From NCBI GenBank assembly GCA_036796215.1, contig DAIRDJ010000005.1:3728-67727 (forward strand): 64,000 nucleotides of DNA, given 5' to 3'. A program made the translations under genes and the position numbers. The DNA comes from SLRI01 sp036796215. GTDB taxonomy: Bacteria > Pseudomonadota > Alphaproteobacteria > Geminicoccales > Geminicoccaceae. The notes below the pieces were generated by a model that saw only the letters and a list, made by a program, of their open reading frames with translations, was not told where the DNA came from and did no database searches. This document shows positions 34,300 to 43,257 of the stretch, in pieces (within the stretch, counting starts at the first letter, position 1; each line of letters starts with the position of its first letter).

Positions 34300-35226
34300 T
34301 CAGCACGTCTGCCGGGCGAGCCGATCCAGCAACTCGGCAAAGCCGGTACGGCAGGTGAAGCCCAGGCCACGGGTCGCCTTCGATGCATCGTAGACCCGGT
34401 CGATCGAGTCGAACATGCTCCAACCGAGTCTCGCGTAGACCGCGCGATAGTGGGGAAAATAGCCTGCGACGACGGCGGGGGCATCGGCGATGAGTGCTTT
34501 GCAGTCATCGGGGGTGAACGGCGTCGGCGCCGAAACGATGAAGGTATCGAAGCCGAGTGCGGGGGCCCGGTCGAGGGCGGCCAGATGGGCTGCGGCAGCG
34601 TCCTCGACGGTCAACCTGCGAAACAGCAGTTCGTTCGCCTTGGTGTTCGCATCCGACTGCTGAATCGCATGCGCCATGTCGTCGGCCTCGGGAAAGAAGC
34701 GCGACGTCCGGAGCATCACCAGCGGCAGGCCGTGGAGCTCGTGCTGGAGGCGGCAGAGATGCTCGGCCGCGAGCTTGGTCACGCCATAGATGTTGCGTGG
34801 CCGGAGCCCGGTCATCGCCTCGGTGAGCCACGCCGCCCGGGTCGCCCCGCCGGCGCGGCCGGCCCTTATCTCGGCCGAGATCATCAAGGAGGTCGTCGAG
34901 GTGAAGACGAAGCGATCGACCGACGAGCCCGGTGCCGTGGCGGCCTCGAGCAGGTTCAAGGTGCCCTGGACATTGACGGCGACGAAGGCACTCGACGGGT
35001 GGGTCGCGACATGCGGCTTGTGCAGGGTGGCGGCGTGGACGATGGCCTGTATCGTGAAGTCGCGGATGGTGGCGTCGACCAGCCGCGCGTCGGTGATCGA
35101 GCCCACGACGCTGGTGGTCGGGCCAGCCTCGATGTCGAGACCGACCACCTCGTGGCCGGCGGCCCGGAGCTGCGGCACCAGCGTCTGCCCCAGCCAGCCG
35201 GTGGAGCCGGTCACGAGAACGCGCAT
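34300..35226 (-). CDS. NAD-dependent epimerase/dehydratase
   Basis: A 308-residue extended short-chain dehydrogenase. The nucleotide motif is VTGSTGWLGQTLV at the N-terminus (GxxGxxG), followed by VHAATLHKP, the catalytic Ser/Thr in FTSTTSLM and the YxxxK in NIYGVTKLAAEH. The second half (FDTFIVSAPTPFTPDDC) is variable and sets specificity. The substrate is probably a nucleotide sugar, but nothing nearby identifies it. It converges on the cytochrome gene with only 7 bp between stops. Confidence 0.88.
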   Translation of the reverse strand: MRVLVTGSTGWLGQTLVPQLRAAGHEVVGLDIEAGPTTSVVGSITDARLVDATIRDFTIQAIVHAATLHKPHVATHPSSAFVAVNVQGTLNLLEAATAPGSSVDRFVFTSTTSLMISAEIRAGRAGGATRAAWLTEAMTGLRPRNIYGVTKLAAEHLCRLQHELHGLPLVMLRTSRFFPEADDMAHAIQQSDANTKANELLFRRLTVEDAAAAHLAALDRAPALGFDTFIVSAPTPFTPDDCKALIADAPAVVAGYFPHYRAVYARLGWSMFDSIDRVYDASKATRGLGFTCRTGFAELLDRLARQTC

Positions 35227-35238
35227 CGACCGCGGCGG

Positions 35239-35781
35239 CTAGGCCTGCCTGAGGCAGGCGACCGTCGGCGCGTCCGGGTCGTCGTCGCGCATCACGAGCT
35301 CGCTCGCGGTGATCCTGAAGATCTCGGCCCGGCCGTCACCGGCCCGATCGACGAAGACCGCGGCCGCACCCTGCATCAGCGACGAGAGACCACCCTCGCT
35401 GCTGTCGGCGGCGGCAACGTCGACATCGGTGTCGGTGGTGACCAGCCGGTCGCCCTCGACCTGCCAGTTGCCGGTCATCCGCAGCACCATGTCGCCGGCC
35501 CCGGGCATCGTCTCGGCCATCGGCAGGAGTGCTTCGCTCGTCATCGTGCCGTCGGCGGCGAGGTCGATGGTCGTGGTGACCGGCGGCTGGTCAGAATAGG
35601 GGTTGAGCTCGCGGCAGCTCCAGGTGCCGACGAGCTCGGCGCTCGAGACCGTAGTGACCTCCTTGCCGACGCTCACCGCGGGCCGGCTCTGGCTCATGCC
35701 GAGCGGCTCGAGGTCGGCGACCTTGCAGGCGGCGAGCAGGCCCGTGGACGCGATCAGGATGGTGGCGGAAACGCAGCGCAT
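35239..35781 (-). CDS. Putative lipoprotein with lipocalin-like C-terminal domain
   Basis: A 180-residue predicted lipoprotein with signal MRCVSATILIASTGLLAAC (lipobox LLAAC, Cys19). The mature region has GTWSCRELNP, TTTIDLAADGTMTSE, MTGNWQVEGDRLVTT and ELVMRDDDPDAPTVACLRQ; the repeated GxW…G-x-W/E-V strands suggest a small beta barrel of lipocalin or protease-inhibitor type. The name is structural guesswork. It stops 12 bp before the epimerase gene begins, on the same strand. Confidence 0.65.
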   Translation of the reverse strand: MRCVSATILIASTGLLAACKVADLEPLGMSQSRPAVSVGKEVTTVSSAELVGTWSCRELNPYSDQPPVTTTIDLAADGTMTSEALLPMAETMPGAGDMVLRMTGNWQVEGDRLVTTDTDVDVAAADSSEGGLSSLMQGAAAVFVDRAGDGRAEIFRITASELVMRDDDPDAPTVACLRQA

Positions 35782-35866
35782 GACAACTCCAGGAGGGCGG
35801 TAAACGCCATGGTTGTCGGCGCAGCCGGAGCGTCGCGCAAGCCCCGAGGTGCCGTGCGTCGCCGGT

Positions 35867-36853
35867 TCAGGCAGCCTTCAGGCGCTCGCGCCCGTGCGGC
35901 TCCCGGTAGTCGATCAGCGGGCCCAGTGGTACCACGCCACCGGGATTGATAGTGCCGTGGCTGCCGTAATAATGCTGCTTGATGTGGTGGAAATCGACCG
36001 TCTCGGCGATCCCCGGCTGCTGGTAGAGTTCGCGGGTGTAGGCCCAAAGGGCCGGGTAGTCGACGAGCCGGCGGAGATTGCACTTGAAGTGGCCGACATA
36101 GACGGGATCGAAGCGGATCAGTGTGGTGAACAGCCGCCAGTCGGCCTCGGTGAGCCGGTCACCGACGAGATAACGCTGGCCCGACAGGCGCTCCTCGAGC
36201 CAGTCGAGACTGGCGAAGAGCTCGGTCACGGCCTCCTCGTAGGCTTCCTGGGTCGTGGCGAAGCCTGCCTTATAGACGCCGTTGTTGACCGTGTCGTAGA
36301 TGCGCGCGTTCACGGCGTCGATCTCGGGCCGGAGTTCCTTCGGGTAGTAGTCGCCGGGGGCGGCCCCGACGTCGTCGAAGGCGGCATTGAACATGCGGAT
36401 GATCTCGGCCGATTCGTTCGAGGCCACGGTCGCCTGCTGCTTGTCCCAGAGCACGGGCACGGTCACCCGACCGCTATAGTCGGGCTTGGCACGGGTGTAG
36501 AGCTCGTGCAGCCGCTCGAGGCCGTAGAGCCGGTCGCCGGTCGCCGCAGCACCCGTCTCGAACGTCCAACCCTCGCCGGCCATGTGCCAATGGACGACCG
36601 AGACGTCGATCATCGCCTCCAGCCCCTTGAGCTTTCTGAAGATCAGCGTGCGGTGCGCCCAGGGGCAGGCGAGCGAGACGTAGAGGTGGTAGCGGCCGGG
36701 CTCCGCCTTGAACCCGCCACTGCCCGAGGGGCCGGGGCTGCCGTCGCTGGACACCCAGTTGCGGAACTGCGACGCCGACCGCTCGAACCGGCCGCCGCTC
36801 TTCCTTGTATCGTACCACTTGTCCTGCCACTTGCCGTCGACGAGCAGCCCCAT
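35867..36853 (-). CDS. Glutathionyl-hydroquinone reductase (GST Xi class)
   Basis: A 328-residue protein of the YqjG/PcpF family, which reduces glutathionyl-hydroquinones using glutathione. The N-terminus (MGLLVDGKWQDKWYDT), the catalytic CPW motif in SLACPWAHRTLIFRKLKGL near residue 65, VPVLWDKQQATVASNESAEIIRM, and the C-terminal helical domain with FDPVYVGHFKCNLRR are all characteristic. It directly follows wrbA (41 bp), another quinone reductase, pointing to a shared quinone-detoxification role. Confidence 0.93.
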   Translation of the reverse strand: MGLLVDGKWQDKWYDTRKSGGRFERSASQFRNWVSSDGSPGPSGSGGFKAEPGRYHLYVSLACPWAHRTLIFRKLKGLEAMIDVSVVHWHMAGEGWTFETGAAATGDRLYGLERLHELYTRAKPDYSGRVTVPVLWDKQQATVASNESAEIIRMFNAAFDDVGAAPGDYYPKELRPEIDAVNARIYDTVNNGVYKAGFATTQEAYEEAVTELFASLDWLEERLSGQRYLVGDRLTEADWRLFTTLIRFDPVYVGHFKCNLRRLVDYPALWAYTRELYQQPGIAETVDFHHIKQHYYGSHGTINPGGVVPLGPLIDYREPHGRERLKAA

Positions 36854-36894
36854 CGGTCCTCTCCCTTCCGGCTGGTGCAGCCCTTCAGCTGCTC

Positions 36895-37497
36895 TCAGCC
36901 CTTGAGTTTCTGGGCGATCTCGGCCACGTGGCGGCCCTGGAAGCGGGCCATGCCGAGTTCCTGCTCCGACGGCTGGCGGCTGCCGTCGCCGTCGGCGATG
37001 GTCGAAGCACCATAGGGCGACCCGCCCTTGATCTCGTCGAGGCCCATCTGCGCGGTGCAGGAATAGGGCAATCCCACGATGACGAGGCCGTGGTGGAGCA
37101 GCGTGATGTGGGTGGCGAGGATCGTGCTTTCCTGGCCGCCGTGCTGGGTGGCCGAACTCGTGAACACAGAGCCGACCTTGCCGACCAGCGCACCCTTGGC
37201 CCAGAGCCCGCCGGTCTGGTCCCAGAAGTTGCGCATCTGCGCTGCCATGTTGCCGAACCGGGTGGGCGTGCCGACGATGATCGCGTCGTAGTCGGCAAGC
37301 TCGCCGGGCTCGGCCACGGGGGCCGCCTGGTCGAGCTTCGCCCCCGCCTTCTCGGCCGCCTCGCGCGGGATCAGGTCGGCCACCCGCTTGACGGTGACCT
37401 CGACCCCGTCGACCTCCCCGGCACCTGCGGCCACAGCGTTCGCCATGGTCTCGATATGGCCATACATGCTGTAGTAGAGAACGAGCACCGTGGTCAT
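36895..37497 (-). CDS. wrbA: NAD(P)H:quinone oxidoreductase WrbA
   Basis: A 200-residue flavodoxin-like FMN enzyme that reduces quinones by two electrons. Motifs are VLYYSMYGHIETMANAV (phosphate-binding loop), GTPTRFGNMAAQMRNFWDQTGGLW, FTSSATQHGGQESTI and GASTIADGDGSRQPSEQEL, a near-perfect family match. AAGAAGGG precedes ATG 37497. It forms a unit with the glutathionyl-hydroquinone reductase gene just downstream. Confidence 0.96.
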   Translation of the reverse strand: MTTVLVLYYSMYGHIETMANAVAAGAGEVDGVEVTVKRVADLIPREAAEKAGAKLDQAAPVAEPGELADYDAIIVGTPTRFGNMAAQMRNFWDQTGGLWAKGALVGKVGSVFTSSATQHGGQESTILATHITLLHHGLVIVGLPYSCTAQMGLDEIKGGSPYGASTIADGDGSRQPSEQELGMARFQGRHVAEIAQKLKG

Positions 37498-37653
37498 CGA
37501 CCACACCCTTCTTGTTGCTCTGATAATCGTGAGATGGGGGCTGGATGGCGACTTGGGCATCGAGGTTGGGCGAAGGGTCCGTTTCCGCTCGGGACACGAT
37601 CGGGCGGCGGGTCCTGTCGCCGGGCCGCAAAGGGCTCGGAGCCGCGACGTCTT

Positions 37654-39387
37654 TTAGAGTGCGATTGCCTTCTGCCCCTCGACGTCCTCGACTTTCAGGC
37701 GTTCGGGCTTCTCGTCCCGAGCGAGGAGTTGGACGGCCTGGTCGGCGGCATCCTGGAAGGGTTCGAGAACGAGATCGGCCCCGGCCTCGTGCAGGGTGGC
37801 GGTATCGGCGTCGTGACGGTTGGTGACGGCGATGCTACCCTTGAAGTTCTGCTCCTTGAGCGCTCTGATCAGGGCGATCCTCGGGTCCTCGTGGAAGATG
37901 CCCGTATCGTGGGCGGGCATTGTCGCGATCGCCCACTTGGCGTGGGCGATCGGCAGGTGGGCGATGAACTCGGGGTCCATGGCATCGCCGTAGACGCCAT
38001 CCCGGCCGTCCTTTTGCCAGCTGCGAACGGCAGACGGGTTGAAGTCGACGCCCAGGACCTTGAGGCCGAGGCGGTCGAGTCGGGTGGCGATCGCCGTGCC
38101 GAAACGGCCGAGGCCGAAGATGATGGCGTCGTAACGGCCTGCCACACCGTCGTCGATGCCCTGTTCGGCCGGTGTGTCCTTGCGCTCGAAGGGGGAGAGC
38201 AGCGGCTCGAGCCAAGCGTAGAGGACGTGGCTGTAGGTGATCATGTAGACGCTGCCGGCGATGGTGACGAGGCCGACGAGCGTGACGAGCCCGAGCGCAC
38301 TGTTGTCGACATGGCCGAGGGTAATGCCCATCGCCATGAAGATGAGCGAGAACTCGCTGATCTGCGCCACGGTGAGCCCGGCGAGAAAGCCGGTGCGCTT
38401 GCGGTAGCCCATCGCCCCCATGATCGCGAGCACGATCAAGGGGTTGCCGACGAGCACGAAGAGCGAGAGCACAGTCGAGGCCCACAAATTCGCCCCGAGC
38501 CCCGCGAGATCCAGTTGCATGCCGAGATAGATGAAGAAGAAGAGGATGAGGAAGTCGCGCAAGGGGGCGAGGCGCGCGACGATGGCCTCACGATAGGGGG
38601 TCGAGGCGAGGGCGATGCCGGCGAGCAGCCCGCCGAGCTCCTTGCCGAAGCCGACGACGTCGCCAATGGCGGCAAAAAGGGCGGCCATGGCGATGGCGAA
38701 CGAGATCAGGAGCTCCGGTGCCCTTGCCATCCGTTCGGTCAGCGGATCGGCGATGAAGTGGATGAAGACGAGGACGAAGGCGAGCATCAGCGCGCTGCCA
38801 CCCAGAACCTGGAGGATGCCGCCGACGGCCCCGTCAGTGCCGCCGGTGCCGGCAATACCGATCGCCGAGAGCACGACCATGGCAAGGACGACGACGATGT
38901 CCTGGACGATGAGAAAGCCCAAGGCGATGCGGCCGTGCAGGCTGTCGATCTCGCGTTTGTCGGAGAGCAGCTTGACGATGATGATGGTCGACGAGAAGGT
39001 CAGCGCCACGGCGACGTAGAGGCTGGTGACGGTATCGAGGCCGAGGGCGAGGCAGAGGACGAAGCCGATGCCGGCCGTGAAGGCCACCTGGCCGAGGCCC
39101 GTGGTCAGCGCCACGGTGCCGAGGGTCCTGACCAGCTTCACATCGAGCTTGATGCCGACGAGAAACAGCAGCACCGCGATGCCGAGTTCGGCCAGGAGGT
39201 GGATCTGCTCGGGCGAGTGGGTGAGCTGCAGCATCGACGGCCCGGCGAGGATGCCGACGGCGATGAAGCTCACGATCAGGGGTTGGCGGGCGAGGATGCC
39301 GAGAAAGCCGACGGCCGCGGCCAGGCTCAGGAGGGCCGCGATCTCGTAGAAGACGTTTTGTGACACGAGCTCGGTCAAAGGCCGCAA
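37654..39387 (-). CDS. KefB-like CPA2 cation:proton antiporter with RCK_N domain
   Basis: A 577-residue inner-membrane protein. About 12 helices occupy residues 10–400, including GILAGPSMLQL, ELGIAVLLFLVGIKLD and LGFLIVQDIVVVLAMV (the QD of CPA2 antiporters). The C-terminal ~150 residues form a Rossmann RCK_N domain (YDAIIFGLGRFGTAIATRLDRLGLKVLGVDFNP) that should bind NAD(H) or another nucleotide and gate transport. It is probably a K+/H+ or Na+/H+ exchanger. No KefF-like or RCK_C partner is visible nearby. Confidence 0.92.
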   Translation of the reverse strand: MRPLTELVSQNVFYEIAALLSLAAAVGFLGILARQPLIVSFIAVGILAGPSMLQLTHSPEQIHLLAELGIAVLLFLVGIKLDVKLVRTLGTVALTTGLGQVAFTAGIGFVLCLALGLDTVTSLYVAVALTFSSTIIIVKLLSDKREIDSLHGRIALGFLIVQDIVVVLAMVVLSAIGIAGTGGTDGAVGGILQVLGGSALMLAFVLVFIHFIADPLTERMARAPELLISFAIAMAALFAAIGDVVGFGKELGGLLAGIALASTPYREAIVARLAPLRDFLILFFFIYLGMQLDLAGLGANLWASTVLSLFVLVGNPLIVLAIMGAMGYRKRTGFLAGLTVAQISEFSLIFMAMGITLGHVDNSALGLVTLVGLVTIAGSVYMITYSHVLYAWLEPLLSPFERKDTPAEQGIDDGVAGRYDAIIFGLGRFGTAIATRLDRLGLKVLGVDFNPSAVRSWQKDGRDGVYGDAMDPEFIAHLPIAHAKWAIATMPAHDTGIFHEDPRIALIRALKEQNFKGSIAVTNRHDADTATLHEAGADLVLEPFQDAADQAVQLLARDEKPERLKVEDVEGQKAIAL

Positions 39388-39461
39388 GCCTCCGCTGACG
39401 ACAGTCTGAGAGAGCGCTTATACCAATCCCTGACCGGCAAAGAAGGCCGGCTCGGTCGGTT

Positions 39462-40337
39462 TCAGGCGGCGTGTGCCTTTTGGCCCTGGACGAGAGCGCT
39501 TCTGATGTGGCGGGCGAGTTCGTCCGCGATGTCGGAGCTGCCGGCGCGTGGCAGATAGAGGCAGATGTGGAAGTCGGGCAGTTTCGGCAGGTCCGCGTCG
39601 GGACCGAGAATGGTGAGATTGCCCGGGACCGACGAGGCGAGCAGGGCGGTGACGCCGAGATCGGCTTCGACGCTGACGTAGAGCGGCTGCATCGCACTGG
39701 TCTCGCAGACCGAGCGCCAGTTGCGGCCCGCCTTGGCGAGCCGCTCGAGCACGGCATTGCGAAAAATGCAGCCCTGGTCACCGAGGGCGACCGGCAGGGG
39801 ATCGCGCAGATAGGCGGTGCCGTTGGCTGCGCCCACCCAGACCAGCGGCTCGCGGAGCAGCTTCTCGCCACCCTTCTGCGGGCTCTGCTCGGTGGTCAGG
39901 CAGAGGTCGATCGTGCCGTTCTTCAGCTGCTCCTGCAGCTCCACGGTGACGCCGGCGACGATATAGACCCGAACATCGGGCCACGCCTTGTCGAAGCTCT
40001 TCAGAATGGGCGGGATGTAGGGCGAGATGATGTCGTGCGGCACGCCCAGGCGGACCTCGCCGGCGAAATCGGGGGCGGTCATTGTGGCCCAGATCTCGTC
40101 GTTCATGGCGAGCAGCCGCGGCGCCTTGGCGAGCAGCATCCCACCGCTCGAGGTCAGCGTCAGCTTGCGCAGATCCCGGTCGAAGAGGGGTCGATCGAAC
40201 AGTTCCTCCAGTCGCTTGATCTGCTGGCTTACCGCCGCCTGGGTCAGGTGCAGCTGCCTTGCCGCCGTCGTCATGCTGCCGGTCTCGGCGACAGCGACGA
40301 AGCTGCGCAGCAGGCTGGTGTCGATATTGCGCCGCAC
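39462..40337 (-). CDS. LysR-family transcription regulator
   Basis: A 291-residue regulator. The N-terminal helix-turn-helix (LLRSFVAVAETGSMTTAARQLHLTQAAVSQQIKRLEELFDRPLF split across its helices) is classic LysR, and the C-terminal co-inducer domain starts near residue 90 (GEVRLGVPHDIISPYIPPIL). It is transcribed away from the DUF1127 gene; two palindromes in the gap are candidate operators. The effector is unknown. Confidence 0.93.
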   Translation of the reverse strand: MRRNIDTSLLRSFVAVAETGSMTTAARQLHLTQAAVSQQIKRLEELFDRPLFDRDLRKLTLTSSGGMLLAKAPRLLAMNDEIWATMTAPDFAGEVRLGVPHDIISPYIPPILKSFDKAWPDVRVYIVAGVTVELQEQLKNGTIDLCLTTEQSPQKGGEKLLREPLVWVGAANGTAYLRDPLPVALGDQGCIFRNAVLERLAKAGRNWRSVCETSAMQPLYVSVEADLGVTALLASSVPGNLTILGPDADLPKLPDFHICLYLPRAGSSDIADELARHIRSALVQGQKAHAA

Positions 40338-40361
40338 GGTCTCTGCTCCAGTGGCTGAGGG

Positions 40362-40378
40362 GATAACGATCGCTTATC
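40362..40378. promoter_or_regulatory. LysR-type operator candidate
   Basis: GATAA-N7-TTATC, a perfect-arm palindrome with the T-N11-A core of LysR boxes, 24 bp upstream of the LysR gene start. It is probably the autoregulatory site. Confidence 0.5.
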
Positions 40379-40383
40379 ACGAA

Positions 40384-40409
40384 CATAAGAAACATTCGTT
40401 TCTCTTATG
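40384..40409. promoter_or_regulatory. Second palindrome in the LysR/DUF1127 gap
   Basis: CATAAGAAAC … GTTTCTCTTATG, an imperfect inverted repeat (the right arm has two extra bases) just after the LysR-type box. The cluster of two palindromes between divergent genes fits regulator binding or an overlapping promoter. Confidence 0.4.
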
Positions 40410-40481
40410 CTATGGTAGCCCCTATCTTGTCAATCGGACGGGCGTTCTTCGGCGCCCTTGCAGAGACGTGGAGCTGGTATC

Positions 40482-40745
40482 ATGCGGTCCGACATCATCG
40501 ACCATCGCCTTTTGGGCACGGGCCGGCCGTCGCTGGCCCAGTTGCTGTCACCCGCCGTCATCGGCGAGTATCTGCTGCGCTTGTGGCGGACTCAGCAAGA
40601 ACGGCGACATCTGGCCGAACTCGACCCCCGGTTGTTGCGCGACATCGGCATCGATCCCGCGGCTGCAGCTCAAGAGATCGAGCGACCCTTCTGGGAGCTC
40701 TCGGCCCATCACGACGCAGCGTTTCGCCGGCAACTTTTTCGCTGA
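40482..40745 (+). CDS. DUF1127 small protein
   Basis: An 87-residue protein. The C-terminal DUF1127 (YjiS-like) segment is clear: LWRTQQERRHLAELDPRLLRDIGIDPAAAAQEIERPFWE. Small Arg-rich DUF1127 proteins in Agrobacterium and Rhodobacter bind RNA or affect carbon and phosphate metabolism; whether that applies here is unknown. ATG 40482 is one choice; ATG 40458 is also in frame. It is divergent from the LysR gene, which may regulate it. Confidence 0.85.
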   Translation: MRSDIIDHRLLGTGRPSLAQLLSPAVIGEYLLRLWRTQQERRHLAELDPRLLRDIGIDPAAAAQEIERPFWELSAHHDAAFRRQLFR

Positions 40746-40774
40746 TCCGCTGGCATCGGCCAGCAGGAGCGTCC

Positions 40775-41272
40775 ATGCCGGGCGACTTGTCCGGCGGTGG
40801 CGTGTCGGCTAGCAAGGCCAGTGCCGGCGCCGCCGGCGGTTGCTTTTTCGATCCGTCGGACGCAGCGATGGTTGAAGACCTGATCCGCCGTTATCTTGCC
40901 GCCTTCAACGCCGGCGACCTCGAGGGGATGCTGGACTGCCTCGCCGACAACGTGGTTCATGATGTCAACCAGGGTGAGCGCCGCCTCGGCAAGGAGGCGT
41001 TTCGCACCTTCCTGGGCCACATGACCCGTCGCTATGCCGAGGAATTGCGCGACATCGTGGTGATGGTGGCAGCGGACGGCAGGCGTGCCGCTGCCGAATT
41101 CACGGTGCACGGACGCTATCTTGCGACCGACGACGGCTTGCCACCCGCCAAGGGTCAAACCTACGCGCTGCCCGCGGGCACATTTTTTGCCATCGATGGG
41201 GGTCGAATCACTCGCGTCACGACCTGCTACAATCTCAACGCCTGGCGCATGGCGGTCGAAGCGAGTGGCTGA
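40775..41272 (+). CDS. Ketosteroid isomerase-related (SnoaL-like) protein
   Basis: A 165-residue protein with a cone-shaped alpha+beta fold. From residue ~30 (MVEDLIRRYLAAFNAGDLEGMLDCLADNVVHDVNQGERRLGKEAF spread over helix and strand), with RRAAAEFTVHGRYLATDDGLPPAKGQTYALPAGTFFAI following, it is close to the TIGR02096 steroid delta-isomerase-related family. The first ~30 residues are extra. AGGAGC lies upstream of ATG 40775. The next gene (GNAT) starts before its stop, so the two are coupled. Confidence 0.87.
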   Translation: MPGDLSGGGVSASKASAGAAGGCFFDPSDAAMVEDLIRRYLAAFNAGDLEGMLDCLADNVVHDVNQGERRLGKEAFRTFLGHMTRRYAEELRDIVVMVAADGRRAAAEFTVHGRYLATDDGLPPAKGQTYALPAGTFFAIDGGRITRVTTCYNLNAWRMAVEASG

Positions 41273-41876
41273 GGCAGCGCGTGCGATCCACGTCCGTTCG
41301 CTGAGTGGTGCTGCGATAGCAGCGGTGCTCGAACCGCTCGCCGATCTGCGGATCCGCGTCTTCCGCGGCTTTCCCTATCTCTACGACGGCGATCGTGCCT
41401 ACGAGAGCTGGTATCTCGGACGTTTCGCCGAGGCACCAGACGCACTGCTCGTGGCAGCCTTTGCCGGCGCGGAGCTGGTCGGGGCTGCGACCGCCCTGCC
41501 CCTGATCGACGAGCACGACGACTTCAAGGCTCCGTTCGAGCGGCACGGCATCGATCCGGCCGAGGTCTTCTATCTCGCCGAATCGGTGTTGCTGCCGGCC
41601 TGTCGCGGCCGCGGGATCGGCCACGCCTTTTTCGATCATCGCGAAGCCGCGGGCCAGCGGCTCGGCTTCGGCACGTTCGCCTTCTGTGCCGTGGTCCGCG
41701 CGGCGGACGATCCGAGGCGTCCAGCCGACTATCGACCACTCGATGCCTTTTGGCGCAAGCGCGGCTATCGCCTGGTCGACGGCCTGACCACGACCTTTCG
41801 CTGGAAGGAATTGGACGAGCCCGGAAAGACGGCAAAGCCGATGCAGTTCTGGCTGCGCGCGCTGCCGCCGGCGTGA
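41265..41876 (+). CDS. GNAT-family N-acetyltransferase
   Basis: A 203-residue acetyltransferase-fold protein starting at GTG 41265, which overlaps the SnoaL-like gene by 8 bp. The acetyl-CoA site is visible as LAESVLLPACRGRGIGHAFFDHREAAGQRLG (the RGxGxG/A motif). The C-terminus ends with FWRKRGYRLVDGLTTTFRWKELDEP. The pairing with a SnoaL/TIGR02096 protein recurs in alphaproteobacteria. Substrate unknown. Its stop overlaps the dacB GTG start. Confidence 0.87.
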   Translation: MAEAARAIHVRSLSGAAIAAVLEPLADLRIRVFRGFPYLYDGDRAYESWYLGRFAEAPDALLVAAFAGAELVGAATALPLIDEHDDFKAPFERHGIDPAEVFYLAESVLLPACRGRGIGHAFFDHREAAGQRLGFGTFAFCAVVRAADDPRRPADYRPLDAFWRKRGYRLVDGLTTTFRWKELDEPGKTAKPMQFWLRALPPA

Positions 41877-43234
41877 GCGGGATCCGCCATGCCGGGCCCG
41901 GCCTCGTCGTCGCCCTGGCCGCTCTTCTGCTGCTTCTCGTGCTCGCCGCAGCGTCGGCTGCGGCAGCGTCCTTCGAAGCGCTGATCGCCCGGCACGGCTT
42001 CTCGCCAGACGCTGTCGGGGTCGTGGTCGAAGATGGGACGACCGGCCGTCGGCTCGCCGCGCATCGGGCGGACGAGCCGGGCCTGCCGGCCTCGACGCTG
42101 AAGCTGGTGACCGCCTGGGCGGCGCTGGAGATGCTCGGACCCGAGCATCGCTTCACGACGCGGCTCTGGCGATCCGCTGCCGTCGACGATGCCGGTGTGC
42201 TCAGGGGTGATCTCGTGCTCGAAGGCGGCGGTGATCCGCTGATGGACCTCGACGCCCTCATGGCGCTGGCCTGGGCATTGCGTGACGCGGGCGTCCAGCG
42301 GGTCGATGGACGCTTCATCCTCGATGACAGCACCATACCCAGCCTGCCGGTGGTCAATCCGGACCAGCCGGTCGAGGCCGGCTACAACGCCGGCATCGGT
42401 GCCCTGTCGCTCGCCTTCAACCGGGTCGAGCGCCGCCCGTTGCCGGGTGGCGGCGCGTTCACGCTGCCGGCGCTGCGCGAGCGGGGACCGGCCTGGTCGC
42501 GCCTGCCGTTCGACGGGCCGGCCTCGATACCGGTGCAGGACGCAGGCTTGCATGCGGCATCGGTGTTCCATGATCTGGCCCGGTCGCTCGGGATCACCCT
42601 TGCGGCACCCGAGCGGACCGGTCGGCCATCCGGGCTCGAGTTGGTGGCCGAACAGCAGAGCCGAAGCCTGCGCGAGATCGTCCAGGCCATGCTCCTCTAC
42701 AGCAACAACCAGGTAGCCGAGATCATCGGCCTCATGACAACGGATGCCGCATCGCTAGCGGCCTCAGCCCAGGTGATGACGAGCCGATTACGCACTGCCC
42801 TGCCGGCGGTCGACTGGCGAGGCTTCGTGATGACCAACCATTCGGGGCTCGATTCCGCTGCCAGGGCCACGCCCGACCAACTCCTGGCGATCCTGACCTT
42901 GGCCCAGTCCCGCCATGCCATCATCAGCCTGCTGCCGGCCGCCGGCTGGTCGGGCAGCTTGCAGAGCCGCTTGCGCTCGCCCGATACGGCACTGCGCGTC
43001 TGGGCCAAGACGGGCTCGCTCGACTTCGCCGCCTCGCTCGTCGGCTACGTGCTGCCGATCGACGGCGGTGTCCGCCGCATGGCGGTGCTGATCACGGACG
43101 AGACCGGCCGCCGGGCGCGAGACGCGGTCGAGGTGCCGGATCCGGCGTTGCGCCGGTCGATCGACGCTTTCACCAATCGCGCTCGCGCGTTGCGCGACGA
43201 TCTGGTGCGCTGGGCGTTGACCTTGGACGAGTGA
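41873..43234 (+). CDS. dacB: D-alanyl-D-alanine carboxypeptidase/endopeptidase (PBP4-type)
   Basis: A 453-residue periplasmic class C low-molecular-weight penicillin-binding protein that trims or cuts peptidoglycan cross-links. A signal segment (residues ~8–33) is followed by the catalytic SxxK as PASTLKLVTAWAALE, SxN as LYSNNQVAE and KTG as WAKTGSLDFAASLVGY, all intact. The insert between SxxK and SxN gives the DacB layout. GTG 41873 overlaps the GNAT stop (GTGA), making this the last gene of a coupled trio. Confidence 0.93.
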   Translation: MSGIRHAGPGLVVALAALLLLLVLAAASAAAASFEALIARHGFSPDAVGVVVEDGTTGRRLAAHRADEPGLPASTLKLVTAWAALEMLGPEHRFTTRLWRSAAVDDAGVLRGDLVLEGGGDPLMDLDALMALAWALRDAGVQRVDGRFILDDSTIPSLPVVNPDQPVEAGYNAGIGALSLAFNRVERRPLPGGGAFTLPALRERGPAWSRLPFDGPASIPVQDAGLHAASVFHDLARSLGITLAAPERTGRPSGLELVAEQQSRSLREIVQAMLLYSNNQVAEIIGLMTTDAASLAASAQVMTSRLRTALPAVDWRGFVMTNHSGLDSAARATPDQLLAILTLAQSRHAIISLLPAAGWSGSLQSRLRSPDTALRVWAKTGSLDFAASLVGYVLPIDGGVRRMAVLITDETGRRARDAVEVPDPALRRSIDAFTNRARALRDDLVRWALTLDE

Positions 43235-43257
43235 AGGGCCACGCGGCGGCGCGCAGC

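Noticed and set aside
36805..39363. 852-residue plus-strand frame
   Set aside because: It mirrors wrbA and the antiporter gene and is a Glu/Asp/His-rich antisense artefact.
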